DNA of 64,000 bases from Hyposmocoma kahamanoa (lineage: Eukaryota; Arthropoda; Insecta; Lepidoptera; Cosmopterigidae), in NCBI RefSeq assembly GCF_003589595.1, contig NW_020653766.1:651392-715391 (forward strand), read 5' to 3'. A program made the position numbers and the translations under genes. Positions 1 through 12,900 of this stretch are shown in pieces (position 1 is the first letter of the stretch; each line of letters starts with the position of its first letter). The notes under the pieces are model-generated. The model did not search any database. It had not been told where the DNA came from and saw only the letters and a list, made by a program, of their open reading frames with translations.

Positions 1-52
1 CCGAAATATCGGGAAAATAAAAAGAAGTCATACCGTGGTAAGAAACCCGATA

Positions 53-1030
53 CTAGTGATAATCATTTATCTTTCTTCTTGGTATACAGTGGTTCAGGAC
101 ATTATTCAAGTAGAGATCAAACATTGCATAATTTTCATTAATATTTTTGAGGGGGTTTATTATGTTATTCCAATTTGTAGCTCTTAATTCGTTTTTAAAT
201 TTATTTATATTTATGCTATTATATAGTCGCTTTTTTATTTGCCACGCAACAGACTTGGTTGGTATTTCTAAATTCATTTTGAACGTCGTACCCCTGTGGT
301 CTCAAAAGCCAAAATCCCGTACAGCTGTTGTAATATTACCATCGGTAAAATTTGTAAATACAAGGTCAATGCAGGTAGATGAGGTTTGTGTGATTCGAGT
401 TGGTTCCTTAACATGCTGAGTGAAGTTATATTCAAGCATAAGATTTATTAGCGTTTGTGATTCGAAGTCATTTTTTAGAACGTTAATATTAAAATCTCCA
501 CCGATTATAATATTTCTATTTTTATTGGCTTTTGTTAAGTGATTCAGAATTAATTTAAATTGTGCAATAAATACATCGAATTTCCTATTGTTCCAGTATA
601 GAACGATCACTAACATATTTAATTTAGTAATTTCGATAGCGCAAAGTTCCACTACAAATTCAATAGACAAGTCTTTGCTATCTTCTCTTTCTGCATATTC
701 ATGATCTTCTTGAATTAAAATGCTCCACCATGAATGTGTGATTTTCGACAATACGCGGCTGCAATTTTATATCCGTTGAAGTTTAGTAAACCCAGTTTTT
801 CAGATGATAACCACGTTTCGGATAGGCATATTATGTCATTCTTTGATTGTCTGTTCTAGGAATGTCTCGAATATATCTACTTTGTTGTACAGATTTTGCA
901 TATTTTGAAAAAGTATTTTAAGTACATTTACTGTAACGAAATGTATCCGATGTGCCTTCCTTCCTTCCATTGTGTGTTTCAGGTAGGATTTTGCGTGTTT
1001 GGATCTGTGGACTATTAAAAACTTTAGAAA
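53..1030 (-). pseudogene. LINE ORF2 endonuclease fragment, frame-broken
   Basis: Frame 751-302 carries the AP-endonuclease core: IIGGDFNIN (motif GDFN), then TRITQTSSTCIDLVFTN (S-CIDLVF-N block). The frame before 751 (about 1030-751) holds stops and shifts. A second frame (277-53) continues with linker sequence. The catalytic product would be non-functional here. Confidence 0.8.
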
Positions 1031-1039
1031 GGTCAGACT

Positions 1040-1975
1040 CTAGTCGCAGGCGATGTTTTGCCATTCCTGGCTCTCAAAAACTTTTCCTTCGCGGGTCCAA
1101 ACGAACTTATAATTCATCTCACGAGCTAGTTCACGGGCTCTTAAAAAGAGAAGACGATTGTGCTTAGTGAGGCGCTCGTTGAGGTACAGGCGCCGCGTAG
1201 GTCCCGCCAGTTGTAGTCCATCAGTGTCCAGGCCGCGGCGCACGCGCGCGGCTCGCAGCATGGCGTCTCGCGGCGCCCGGCGCGCGAGCCGTACCGCAAT
1301 GGGCCGCGGCCGAGCTGCCGCGCCACTGTCCAGCGCCGGTTGTCGCACTGGTCCTACTCGCTCAGCACTCGCAATATCCGTCTCCTCTAGCTCCACGCCA
1401 ATCTGCAATTGAGAGATTGTGGATTCGAGAGCTGTGATATCACTTGAGGATTCCGCTTTACTTTCCAGGACTGAAATTCTGGACTCTAATAGGTCAATGC
1501 GTTTGTTTTGTTCATTTAGTGTATTTGTTAATTCAGTGATTGCCATGTGGATACTGCCCATTGATGTTTGTATTAGCTCTTTCATAAATAGTTTTAACTC
1601 ACTTACGATAGGATTTTCCGAAGTGTTATTCATAGAGCCGACATTCTCCTTCTCTTCGTTAACGGCCGGGCGCACTATTCTGGTACGACGAGTAATATTG
1701 TGATTATCTTCATCTCGCAACGCTACAACGGTGGGCTCATGTTCTTCCGTAAAAACGGCACCACTGCGCACGGGGGTGTTTACATTTCCAGTCTTCGGCT
1801 TTTTACACAGACATTCTGGGCATTTCCACTTATCTTTTCGCTCCATTATATTAAAGAGCTTTTGGCTGATGTTTGCACAATCGATGTCGTAAGTCGCTTT
1901 ACAAGACATGCAGGTAAGATATTCCCTTTTTGGCAGCAGGTTTTGACACCCCGCACACTTTAGATGGGTACTCAT
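1040..1975 (-). CDS. LINE ORF1 protein with PHD-like finger and FP-like C-terminal domain
   Basis: 311 aa, uninterrupted. Residues about 7-60 form a Cys/His finger (CAGCQNLL...C-SC...C...CPECLC), typical of PHD-like ORF1p. Residues about 125-195 form a coiled coil (heptads around LTNTLNEQNKRIDLLESRI). The last ~110 residues match the baculovirus FP-type C-terminal domain (SAERVG, RPIAVRLARR, LYLNERLTKHNRLLFLRARE, VWTREGKVF). ORF1p of such elements binds RNA and assists retrotransposition. The intact frame contrasts with the damaged ORF2 just downstream. Confidence 0.85.
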   Translation of the reverse strand: MSTHLKCAGCQNLLPKREYLTCMSCKATYDIDCANISQKLFNIMERKDKWKCPECLCKKPKTGNVNTPVRSGAVFTEEHEPTVVALRDEDNHNITRRTRIVRPAVNEEKENVGSMNNTSENPIVSELKLFMKELIQTSMGSIHMAITELTNTLNEQNKRIDLLESRISVLESKAESSSDITALESTISQLQIGVELEETDIASAERVGPVRQPALDSGAAARPRPIAVRLARRAPRDAMLRAARVRRGLDTDGLQLAGPTRRLYLNERLTKHNRLLFLRARELAREMNYKFVWTREGKVFESQEWQNIACD

Positions 1976-2109
1976 TTTGTATCTGTAGATGGTATCACCA
2001 CCTAATACATATCACCACATGGTATCACCACATAATAATGTCAGTAATATACAATAAGGATGGCCCCGAAGTGCTCCGAACACAATATAACAAAAATAAA
2101 AAACCAAAA

Positions 2110-2430
2110 AAAAAGAACAAAATAATAAAATGTATGTTGTCTTGGCAGAGGATCGAACCGAGTCCTCACGATTGGCGGTTCAAGCTCGTATGGTTTGTAC
2201 TAATCAGTCTTGTGACGTAGCTTGTGAATTTTTCTAACTCTTTACGCGGTGTGACCAACGTCAGAGTAGGCATATGACCAGTTCTATTGTTCGAGCGGCG
2301 TAGGAATAGGCATACAAGCGCTCGCCTTTTGTTCGCTAATGACCGGGCAAAGTCCAATGACGGACTAACACAGCACTTATAACGATTTAATTTGAATGAT
2401 TTACTTAATTTACGTTTAGTACACTGCACT
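2110..2430 (-). repeat. Possible tRNA-derived SINE
   Basis: On the minus strand a B-box-like GGTTCGATCCT lies at about 2148-2160 with a weak A-box-like ACTGATTAGTAC about 45 bases upstream. The remainder is unassigned. It could also be a degenerate tRNA pseudogene. Confidence 0.35.
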
Positions 2431-2912
2431 GGACCACTTTAAAGTTTTACAGTTTTTATAATGGTGAAATTGGCTAACTGAACATATAAATTTTTGCCTT
2501 GTAGATTAACTTTTTGTACACTTTTTCAAATAAAAATCAAAGGACACTCGAACGCACGTCTGTTGCTGTACTCTGGCCGCCGGACGGTTTGGAATGTAAG
2601 GAGACGGAGACGGAGTACGCACAGGCTCAGTTGTTGGCGCTGTACTATTTAAGCGTTCTAATTTGTGATTTTGAAATCAGCGCAAACGAGAGTTGATATT
2701 TAAAAGTGATATAAGACCCGTTTTCCTGATAAGTTGCCAGGGATAGATGGCCCCTATTTCGTCTCTATTTCTGGTTATATACTGGATGATTTCCGCGAAG
2801 TAGCGCCTGAACATAATACCAATTCATCGCTATCACTCAAACTCTGAGCAATCACAGGACTGTTTGGGCATGACTAAAATAAAAATGAATCATACCAGAT
2901 CATGACACATAC

Positions 2913-3383
2913 TTCTTGAAAAGACTTCTTGAACATATTAGTGAACATGAAAACGATGAACACTTCGTCTATGCAGCTGAGCATTCCACAGTTGGTTGTG
3001 CCCAGCCCCAATGGATACTTCCATTTTTTCTCAACATCAGGTCTTCTGTACATGAGTCCCTTAAAATATACATATTTGAAGTAGTTAAAGGCTGACGCAG
3101 CTACTTGCAGGTTCAAATAAGAACCAAACAAAATTAATGTTCGATTGCATTGAGTCGGAATGATTTTCTTTTCTTTTATGACATCAAGGCGAGGCACTGC
3201 CACTGCGTCTGTCACCTTGAGATAAAGTTTACAGGTCTTATTTGTATCTGTAGCGTCACCAGACCCTTTAGGCTCATTACCAAGGATCGTAATGGAGGGA
3301 GTTCCATCCACGTTATTCTTTAGTTTAGCCAATCTCGGGATTTCTAGAAAATGATTATATTTTAACAATAAACATGAGACAAC
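2913..3383 (-). CDS. Anoctamin exon 12 with LINE-derived insert (TM4 end, TM5, TM6 start)
   Basis: 157 codons if the acceptor is the TATAG at 3384; this keeps phase 0 and an open frame. A nearer acceptor, TTCTAG (exon start 3343), would break the frame. After the LINE-like stretch, PTQCNRTLILF aligns with the family RTQTEYE--L--K block, then TM5 (NLQVAASAFNYFKYVYFKG), YRRPD and NCGMLSCIDEVF entering TM6. The donor is GTATGT at 2912. The next exon should lie left of the window. Confidence 0.82.
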
Positions 3384-6300
3384 CTATACTTTGGAATATT
3401 TAGAAAATAAACAGAAAGAAATAAGTATTTGTTATGCAAGGCTGCGAAGTTGTTGTTTGTGGCATAGATTTAGTATATGGTTCGAGGCGAGTGGTTCAAA
3501 AAATAGATTCCTGAGCGCAGCGAGGGTTTCAAGCTACGAGACGCAAAACATCTTAGCTGCCGAGCGAAATAATATACATCTTTTCACCTCACTACAGCAA
3601 GAAAAATGGTAGATGAAAGAAAAATAGTTGAACTACAAAACCTTTTTTAATGAACGGGCCCAAAATCGAACCCTGGCTGACTTCAGAACGGGTGTGGAAA
3701 CTTTCCGAAAAAAAGCTTCCGTGTTGCACATACCGCTGTCTATCACGTAGATAACTGGGAAAGAACCTGAGTAGTTTGGGCGAGAAGCCGATGCTATACA
3801 ACTTGCTTAAAAGCACATCGTTGTCTATATAGTCAAAAGCTTTTCGAAAATCAAAGTACAAAACGTCAATTTGCATTCATTTATTCAAATAATCAGAAAC
3901 AGAATCAACCAGGGTTGAATCGTTTGACTTGGGAATAGGACGCACCCGTGTAACTTTCCACTGATTGGGGTACTCCCCATTATACAGAGCTAAATTGAAA
4001 ATGTGAAGTATCGACGAATTTAGAAATTCTGTACATCCCTTTAATATGAAAGCTGGAAAATTATCCGGACCTAAGGAGCTTTGGGGCTTTAGGTGAGACA
4101 TACCCGTTTCGATATCTTGTAATGATATTTTATCAATGTGGACATAATTTGCAGAATTGGTTAAGTCTTCGCGAATATTTTTTTCTAAAAGATTTAAATT
4201 TGGTATTAAGATCTCTGACATTTTGATACGCTATACTGGTACGATAGACGAAATGGTCATTTCTAGAGTCATGGATACTTGTACGCTCATATGTACACCT
4301 TTTGTCGCGAAAAAAGCACATTTTAACTCTTGCATTGTCAGGCCACACGTTTATGACGTACACCTTTCAAAAAAAGCAGACTTCATCAATACCAGACATC
4401 ATTCCATAGGTGGATATGCTTTCGGCCCTCGACCGCTCTCAAGGAGGTGATATTAGGGCCAGCAATGCAGCGTATGCCTTCGACCCTCGACCGCTCTCAA
4501 GGAGGTGATATTAGGGCCAGCAATGCAGCGTACTGAGGTGAGGCGTCTTTGCTTTCTGGATTGGGGCTCCTTCCTATTCCCCGCTCGTGGGGTCACCAGG
4601 GTCTTTAATTGTCATGTTGTCGGCCCCATAGCTACTCTGCGTAGCACCCTTCCAGATGCCTTCAAGGAGGACCGCAACTGCGCTGAGAACCTAATTTGTT
4701 GGCCCAGCAATTGGTATGCTAGGTTTAGCGACTACTGAAGCTTCTTCTCACTGATGTGGTTGTGTCTCTGGTTTTGCAAGATTCCAAAACCTCGACACTA
4801 GGGGCAGGTGATACTGTCGTAACGACAGCTGGTCAACGAGACTCGATGGAATGCTCTATCATAATGAGTTTATCGCTGATTGCTTCACCTTACATGTGCA
4901 TTCGGTAAGAGCCGAGTGGTATCGCCTTATGGTAGCGACTACGTCAGCAAGCTGTTCTATCAAGTTTGTTATTTGCTCGCGTAGTACCTGGATTTCCAAG
5001 GTGACAGGCATGTACATGGATACATTAGCCTCCGAAGAACGCTGACACTGCCCTGCGAGGGTGGGACTTGAAGGAGGCTTCATTAGCGCTATATTCTTGA
5101 CTTCGAGAGGGTACCAACTGGGATTTCACAGTTTCGGCCTTCCTTCTTAATAGTACAAGTACATTCGGGACATGCCCAAGTGGCCCTTTCATTGCCAGAA
5201 AGAGTTTTGTTATTACATGCATAGTGGTACAATTTTCCGCATGTCTCCACCATACACTGCAAGAATTCCTCATCCACTGATAGTTCTATCCGGCAAGCGC
5301 CGCAGGTCATACTACTGTTCAAACTCGTACTCATTCTAACCCCTGGAGTACTCCTTGTTCGCAGCGGCAACTCAGGAAAAACGGGCTACATAATGTGAAA
5401 CAGCTAGTACGGAAACTGGGCGTAGAGATCAGTGGTCATCGTAGGCATGCAGTGTGACGCAGAAACAATCTATGCAGCGCGTAGACCAGATGACGTTGTT
5501 CATACGTAGCAAGAAGCAACGGTATACAAATGTCGCCGGGCAACCGTCACCGATCGCGGCGCAACCGTAGAGCGACGGACCGCAGATGTTAGGGAGGTCC
5601 CAGGCTTGACAAATTGCACCTATGGCGCTTGCCACATCACAACGCAACATGAAGTGAACGATCCCACTGACGTCAAGCATGCTGGATGAGAGGTCCGACA
5701 GAATCCTAGATGGACGCGCAGTCTTACGAAGACAGCTCCAAGATGGTAAGAGAGAGGCCGATAATTCACTGACACGTGGACTAAAGTCAGGCAGACTGAG
5801 TGAAAGGTCCGACGGAATCCAAGATGGACGCGCAGTCTTACGACGACAGCCCCAAGATAGTAAGAGACGGACCGATGATTCACCGACACCAGACTTAAAG
5901 TAATACAAGTCAAAATATTCGAATGTAGGAAAACAATTAGCGCACGTCCGTTCGCATCGAGTTTTAAACGATGAAAGTGATAATATGATCTTTACCTTTA
6001 TTCAATTGTTTCGTTCTGTAGAACTCGCGCTATCACCCGTAGGGTAGTCAGTGTTTACATGTAGGACTTGTGAAAGTTGGCGCGACAAACGTTCCGTTTT
6101 GAGTTACCTCGCTTATAGCCACGTGAACTATTGCAATTATTACCTAGGTCATTGTTTTGATTAAGATTTTGTGAGTGATTGGAACAATGATGCACAAAAT
6201 TGGGCTGATCTGATGTACAGCTACATTTGTAGTTGTTTTGGTAACTTCGTCCACGTGATTGGCCATTATTATAATTTCTGAAACTGAATACATGATACTG

Positions 6301-6917
6301 TGGCGATGATAGACATTCTTCATCGACCGCGGCTCTGATCGCTTCCAGTAATGATTCGAAATTACGAGACGCAATTATCGTACTAAGACGTGTACTTGAA
6401 AAACCATCTGCGAATCGTTTCAGAGCTAATTTCTCGTTCAGAGGGCGAAGAAAGTTAACATTATTGTCATCACCATCTGCTTGGGCTAAAGTCAAACTAA
6501 CAAACAATTCTTTTAGTTCCATACTAAACCTTTCTATCGACCTATTTCCTTATTTGGTACGTAATAGTTGTGACTGATTTCTTTTGAATTAAATGCTTTT
6601 TCATATTAACAATCAAGTCATCTCCGGTGGTGTAAGCAGAATGTAATCTAAGTCTAGCACTTTGTGACAGTCTAGTTTTTAAAACAAAATTAATGGGAAT
6701 TTGCTTATGCTTAACCTCAATCATAGTGCTGTACAATTGAATACCGTTGCCATTTTTGAATCTGATACTGGTTCTTGAGGGCCTATACACTAAACTTTTA
6801 ATTTCGGTTCTTAAATAAATCATTTCTTTCGCATATCTATGTATAATCTCCCAATCGGATCCACTTATTTGATCCGCGAGATTATTTATGTTAGGCACAA
6901 TTTGCTGAAATTCTTCG

Positions 6918-6951
<34 letters not shown>

Positions 6952-9900
6952 CGTGACCTACTAAAGAAGTCACGTTGATTCAACACATTACAGTGTCATT
7001 ATCTTTTTTTCATCGAAAAAAAAGTTAGGTTAGGTTATGTGGTGGTGCACCAAAGTCCATCGCCAAGTTCTAATTTCAAAAACCTTTACCACGCTAGCGT
7101 GCAAAAGACGCTTTCGCGTGCGTGTCTCTAACGAGAAAGAAATCTTTTCCGAGCTAGTGAGAAGAAATAGAATTTTTATACGCATTGATGACGAAATGGG
7201 TATACGACCATAGTAAGAAAACGTTCACACTGTGGATGAATTAACTCCCTCAATTCCAATCACTGCTAATTACGTACGGTGCCGCGGCGGCAGCGCTTTT
7301 TACCACCGCGGTGCGTCGTAGCACGATGCGACGTCGTATGTGTAAGAGCCCTTAGAGCTCGTTAGGGCACGACGTCGTCGTGCTACGACGCGACGTTGTA
7401 TCGTGTTTATATATGTAAGAGCACTAAGCTACATGCCTGTCCATAACAGTTGCAGTGCCACTTGCACCAGTGTCTTAAATTGCAAAGATCTGGGGGGCTC
7501 TGCCACTGCGCCTATAACCCTGAGAAATAAATTTAAAAGTCCCATGTGTATATAATTTCACCAGCATCCTTACCCTTCAAAACCGGAACACAGTAATGCG
7601 ATTATATTTTTAAAATTTTCTAAGCTAACGTTCTTTCACACGCGTTTGCTCGTGTTCGTTTTTGTTACAACGGAAGAAGCGTCCACGTAAAAGCTAATAG
7701 TGCAGGATAGACCTCGTGAAACTGGCGCGTGTTGAAGTGCGCGGTTGCGCGCGCGATAGATGAGCACAATCTCGCGGTCTTTCCCTTTTTAAAATTAAAA
7801 TTTAATATTGTAAACACACGCGCGCTCAATCGTGCACGATTGCTGTATCACGCGCGATACAGTGTCCGTGTAAAGCCCGCTAATAACTTGTAGCCGTAAT
7901 ATATTAAACCTTATTTTTTAAATTTTAATTTTACAAAAAAATTAACCAACCTTAATGAAAGTATAGTAAAACAATAATCCAAAATTGTTAAGTAGCGTAA
8001 AACTAAACATGTACTTTACGAAGGACGTTTCGTGATGGTATTCGGTGCGATGATTGTACAACCAATGCGAGAACAATATCGATGCTCTTGTGAATATCTG
8101 TACAAAACAACAATTTTAACTTATTTAATTAAACATGTCGTAGCGAAGTCTGTAGAAAAAACACCCGTCCAAAGACGGTTTCATTTTTAACCGACTTCAC
8201 ATAAGGAAGAGGTTCCTAATACAACAATCTATTTTTTGTTTGTATATTAGGCGATAATTCTGGCATTTGTGAACCGATTTTATCGAATCTTTTTTGCTGG
8301 AAACAGGGTACCTCAGTAGTAGTTCCATTTAAAATCGGAGAAAATATTCCATCTGTAAAGGTAGCAAACCAGAGAATGAATCCGGTTTTGCGCACTTTCC
8401 GGTAACCGATTTCAATAAAACTTGGGAAATAGATGTAATTCACACATGTAGTTTTGAGGTCGGTTTTTTTAGTACTCTGTACTGAGATTGTTGGTCATGT
8501 GCCCGATGCAGTTTCACGCCAAAATTATTTCAGTCTAATCCGATTCTCAAGTTTTATGTCTGACCGATGGCAGTGCAGTTCGGTTGCGTTTCAATTGCGA
8601 AAGTCGACGATTCGATTCCCCGTGCATTTTAATTTCTAAGTTACGTTCATTAGTAAGTGTTTAGCAGCAATACCTCTCGCTACCCATGTGAAATGTACGA
8701 TTAATAACCTACATTATAAGAATGTGTATGCTGCAATATTCGCTTACGCGTGGCGTGGGCCGCGTTATTTCAGGCAGTGTGCATCGGACACTCGAGTCGA
8801 TCATTATATCATTATCAATTATCATTTAGTGTAGGCTCATCCTACAGGAAATGTGAGCAATCTCTAACCCACATTTTAAAATCCTCTCCTAAAAAGACGA
8901 TGACATTTTATGCTTCGATCTAAAAATAGCAAATCATCGAACTTGCAAGTTTTCCCTTTCGACTCGCAGTGGCACTGTAGACATTATAAAGTGTACTCAC
9001 ATATTCCCAGATGAGTGTAGACAGTGCATTGAGTCCACCTAAAAAAGAAAGCGTGAAGTAGTTGGCCATTACGAGAAGCTCCTCCTTTTCGGTTTGTATC
9101 ATTATCATTTTCCACATTTCCATCTCAGCAAAAATAAACAATGGTATCAGGCAGAAGATCTGCAAAAACAAGCGGTTTGTAGCTCAACAGACGCGAGACG
9201 CAAACTTTGGCAAGCGAAACTCGTTGTTCCATTTGATTTTATCGCCTAAGAGTCTATACAACCTCAAATGGCTTTGATGATTCCGCATAACAATCACTTT
9301 GGATAAAATATATAGTAAAATTAAGGATACCATTGACTTACAATTATATGGACGTCGGGTCCGCGCTAAAAAGTGTCCGCACTTGTAAGGCGCTAAAATC
9401 GTATACAGAGCGCGACACTCCGCTTTAGTCTTCATTTGTTCTACGGACAGCGCGATACTGCGATGACATTACAATTTAAATTTCGAATAGGTTGACTTGG
9501 GACATTTTTTTCGTGGTTTTTGTATTAGACCCGTCGTCCATTTATTTGTAAGTCAATGAAGGATACACATTGATAAGTAAACGGTGTAAAAACACGATTC
9601 CTAAAAATGTTCACGGCAGAGAAAACACACAAACTTACCTTGTAATTGTACAACACAACGGTTGTATTCAATGGGTACTTTACCTATACCAATCATTTTT
9701 TTTAATATTAACTGAACTAGATAGAATACGTGTAATAAACGATATACATTTTCAAATGGCTTCATTTTCGTTTGTATAAAAATAAATTCTGAAATAAATC
9801 CAGTGTTCCTGCCACTCGAACCGCGCAGTAGAATCGATCCAGTGCGGCAAAAATTACTGAATTTGAGCTGAAGTAGATCGACTCTTAGCTCCGAAACTGT

Positions 9901-12900
9901 TCCCCCTGGGCACGTGGTCAAACTATAGAAGTCCTGAACCGTGTCAGAACAAGCAGGCCGGTGTAGAGACGTCGTTATTAAATAGGGCTTTATCAACCAG
10001 ACTCAAAACCATTGTACTTGCGGATGTCCCACACAAAGTATGCCTCACCTGCCCTCGTGACCAACGTGTCAGACCTCCTAAAGGCAACCGACAGGGGCAC
10101 AGAGGTAGGTGCTTACTGGACCAGTCCAATATCTTTCTGCATAAGTTTTGGTTTTGTTTTTTTGTTTTTCTTTGTTTTTTTTTTGGCACTATGATCTGTG
10201 CGACCAAGCCCGCGCAGGAATCGTTTAAGTCAGGTCCTAAGCCCAAATCAGTCCGTTTGTAAAGATTTCATTCGGTCTAGACTCGATAAGGCTAGTGCCT
10301 TAGGTGAGCCTCCCTATTTTCCAGGTAGGTACCGGAGTTGTAGGCATGCTAACTTCCCGATGCGTTCTGCGCAACTAACGGTTACCACCGCTAAGCCGTC
10401 TACTTTAAGTCGACTACCAAATCTTTCAAGTTCTCCGACTCCTACGCGGCTGTAGGAACCGGAGGATGTCTAGCTTACTGGACCAAAGAAATTTAACACT
10501 GATTTGTCATTTTATTACTTTTTGTCATTGACCTGATAAGAAGAACAAACGCGCGGTTTGGTCCAGATGAGGGCGCCTAGCACCACGCACCCATGACCCA
10601 GTATTGACTAGCGCGATTGCCCAGTTACTTCCACATGGCGGTCACTTTTTCAAGACAAATAAAGGAACTTTGGAATCATTTAATTTTAAAGGGTCTTTTC
10701 GAAAGCGTCGAATTCTTAAGGCTATAAAAGCATTGTCAAACTGTGTTTCCTCAATTAGGATAAAATAAATCAGGGATAGCCTACATAAAAGGCGCTTGAT
10801 TGCTTCAATTCTGTACACCAATGAGTTTCCCCAAAGTTTATACTTAATGTAATCAACTTACAAGTCGTAAAGGACGCAAATCTTTGCCCGGTGAGAAGAA
10901 GTACCACATAATTATATCACACAGCAAAACTATTATTAAGTGAAATTACAGGCACATGGGACTTGTCAACTTATGTCTCAGGTGACCGACGCAATCGCAG
11001 TGCCTCTCAGATCTTTGTGACTTAAAGGACTGCGTGGCACTGCAACTGTTATGGACAGGCGTGTAGCTTAAACAGGCACACGACTTGTTCGTCCCGTCAC
11101 TTTGTTTTATTTAAAAAAAAATCAGCATCATTAAACAACAATTTCGCTATTTTAAATTTACTTTTAAACATTTTCATTTCCATTGAGGAAAATTTGGCTT
11201 TTCGTTTGGTGACGGTATTGGTCGTAACGTGTGACATGTTACTAAAGGATCTGGAAATATGAGGCCCGTACAATTACGTAATAGATACTCACGAACAAAG
11301 TTAGAAGAATAAGCACAAGTATTCTTCGCACCGTATCTTTGTATTCAAAATCAAAAGAGTATTCATATTCAGATCTGAAAACAAAATTCTACGTAAATTT
11401 TCATGAATCTTGATAATCATATTAATAAACTCGAACAAAAAATAGAAGTTTTGCATATCAGGGTTCGAAGTTATAATTATCATGACGATATATAATTCAT
11501 TGCGATACAATGTTCTATTATGTGCTTGTATCCGATACGTATCCTAACACGTCAAATTTCAAACTAAAAAAACAAAAATGACAAAGACTTTTCTTCATGT
11601 TTATTTAGTCACTGTTTGTCTTTTTAAGTAAAAAATGAAGGAGACAAAACTATGTATCAACATGGATAATTATCAGATAATTATTGTTCAACGTTGAACA
11701 TCATGTATTTAACAACAAAACTCAAGATCGTTACATTTAAACTGTCACAAAAAATGGCCTCGTCATCAGGCAACAAGTACAACTTAGTAATATAATTAAC
11801 TAATTAACAGAAAAGAGCTTCATCGGCTACAACACACATAGCACACTAAGAAAAATCTATGCATTAGTCATAAAAATTGTATGAATAGTAATAAGTAATA
11901 AGATTTGTAAATATACTCAGTTGGATAACTGATTTTAACTCATCAAACTCATCATCCTGCTTAGTACTACCCGCTACTCCTCTCACTGTGCCCAAGACAC
12001 CTTTAGCCATCAGTAGATCGGTCTTGTGAGTCTGCTTGACAGGCAGTGAGAATACCATTCTAGTACACATTGCACGACGTGTACTTCCTTACCTCTGTCC
12101 AACCTTCCGTTTGTCACCTTAGGTCTCATGGTGACAGACTTCCCGTTCATATCTTGCATATATATTTCTCCGTCTATATATTTATGGTTAGGTTAGGCTA
12201 CACACCGTTAGGTTGTAGGGCTACACTATTATATAAATTCAATAGAACAACCCTTGAGGTCTCACCGTTAGGGTTAATAGAGTAATTTTATCTTAACTTT
12301 ACCATAACTTCATGCACAGCAGGCGGTTGGTATATACCGCATACAACACCACACACACTGACGGACAAGCACTACCACCACATTAATACCTAACCTCACG
12401 CTGTTCAATTATCAAGGAAAATAAATGACTTAATAATTTTGAACCCTGTTGCATTTAATAGACGGAATTGATTTTGAATTATTTCATCAGTTGAAATGAG
12501 GAGTGCAAATCTTGTTGAAATTATAACAATTGATATTTCCATAGCCTAAGTCACATTTTCACTTAAACTATCTTTCTATAGCCGTAGTGCAAATTGTTCC
12601 TAGTACACGTGTGACATATGAAATAGCAAGCAAAATCTTGTTCTAAAGCATAAGCATGCTATTTACTATTATCACCGTTAATGTAAAATTTTGTTTTTTA
12701 TTATCTTCATTTACATCTCGCCGCGCAGTGTTTATTGCTTCGTTAAGATTGTTTAGGTGTTTGGTTATCACCATAGATATAGGAAAAAAGGGGAGATTTG
12801 GTATGAGGGCGTGGTTCATGTCGCCTCGATATGGTCAAAATGACCATACACATGGCGACATGAACCACCAGTCTTCAAACATCGCTACAGTGCCATGGCG

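Larger units (their letters stand above)
1..2040 (-). mobile_element. CR1/Jockey-type LINE, 5' part (ORF1 and endonuclease)
   Basis: Reading on the minus strand: a short leader with a repeated atggtatcaccac motif (about 1989-2030), an intact ORF1, then a broken ORF2 with an AP-like endonuclease that runs off the left edge. Reverse transcriptase, if present, lies outside the window. Confidence 0.8.
3640..5370 (-). mobile_element. Internally deleted LINE (ORF1 plus partial RT)
   Basis: Minus-strand order: PHD-like ORF1 start, coiled coil, start of ORF2 endonuclease (AYQNVRDLNTK near 4225), then directly RT sequence. The endonuclease body is deleted. Lies in anoctamin intron 11, or rather between exon 12 at 3383 and exon 11 at 9001. 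Confidence 0.75.

Noticed and set aside
3343..3344. TTCTAG as the acceptor of anoctamin exon 12
   Set aside because: It shifts the frame by one relative to exon 11; the acceptor at 3384 keeps it. Kept as an open question in the findings.
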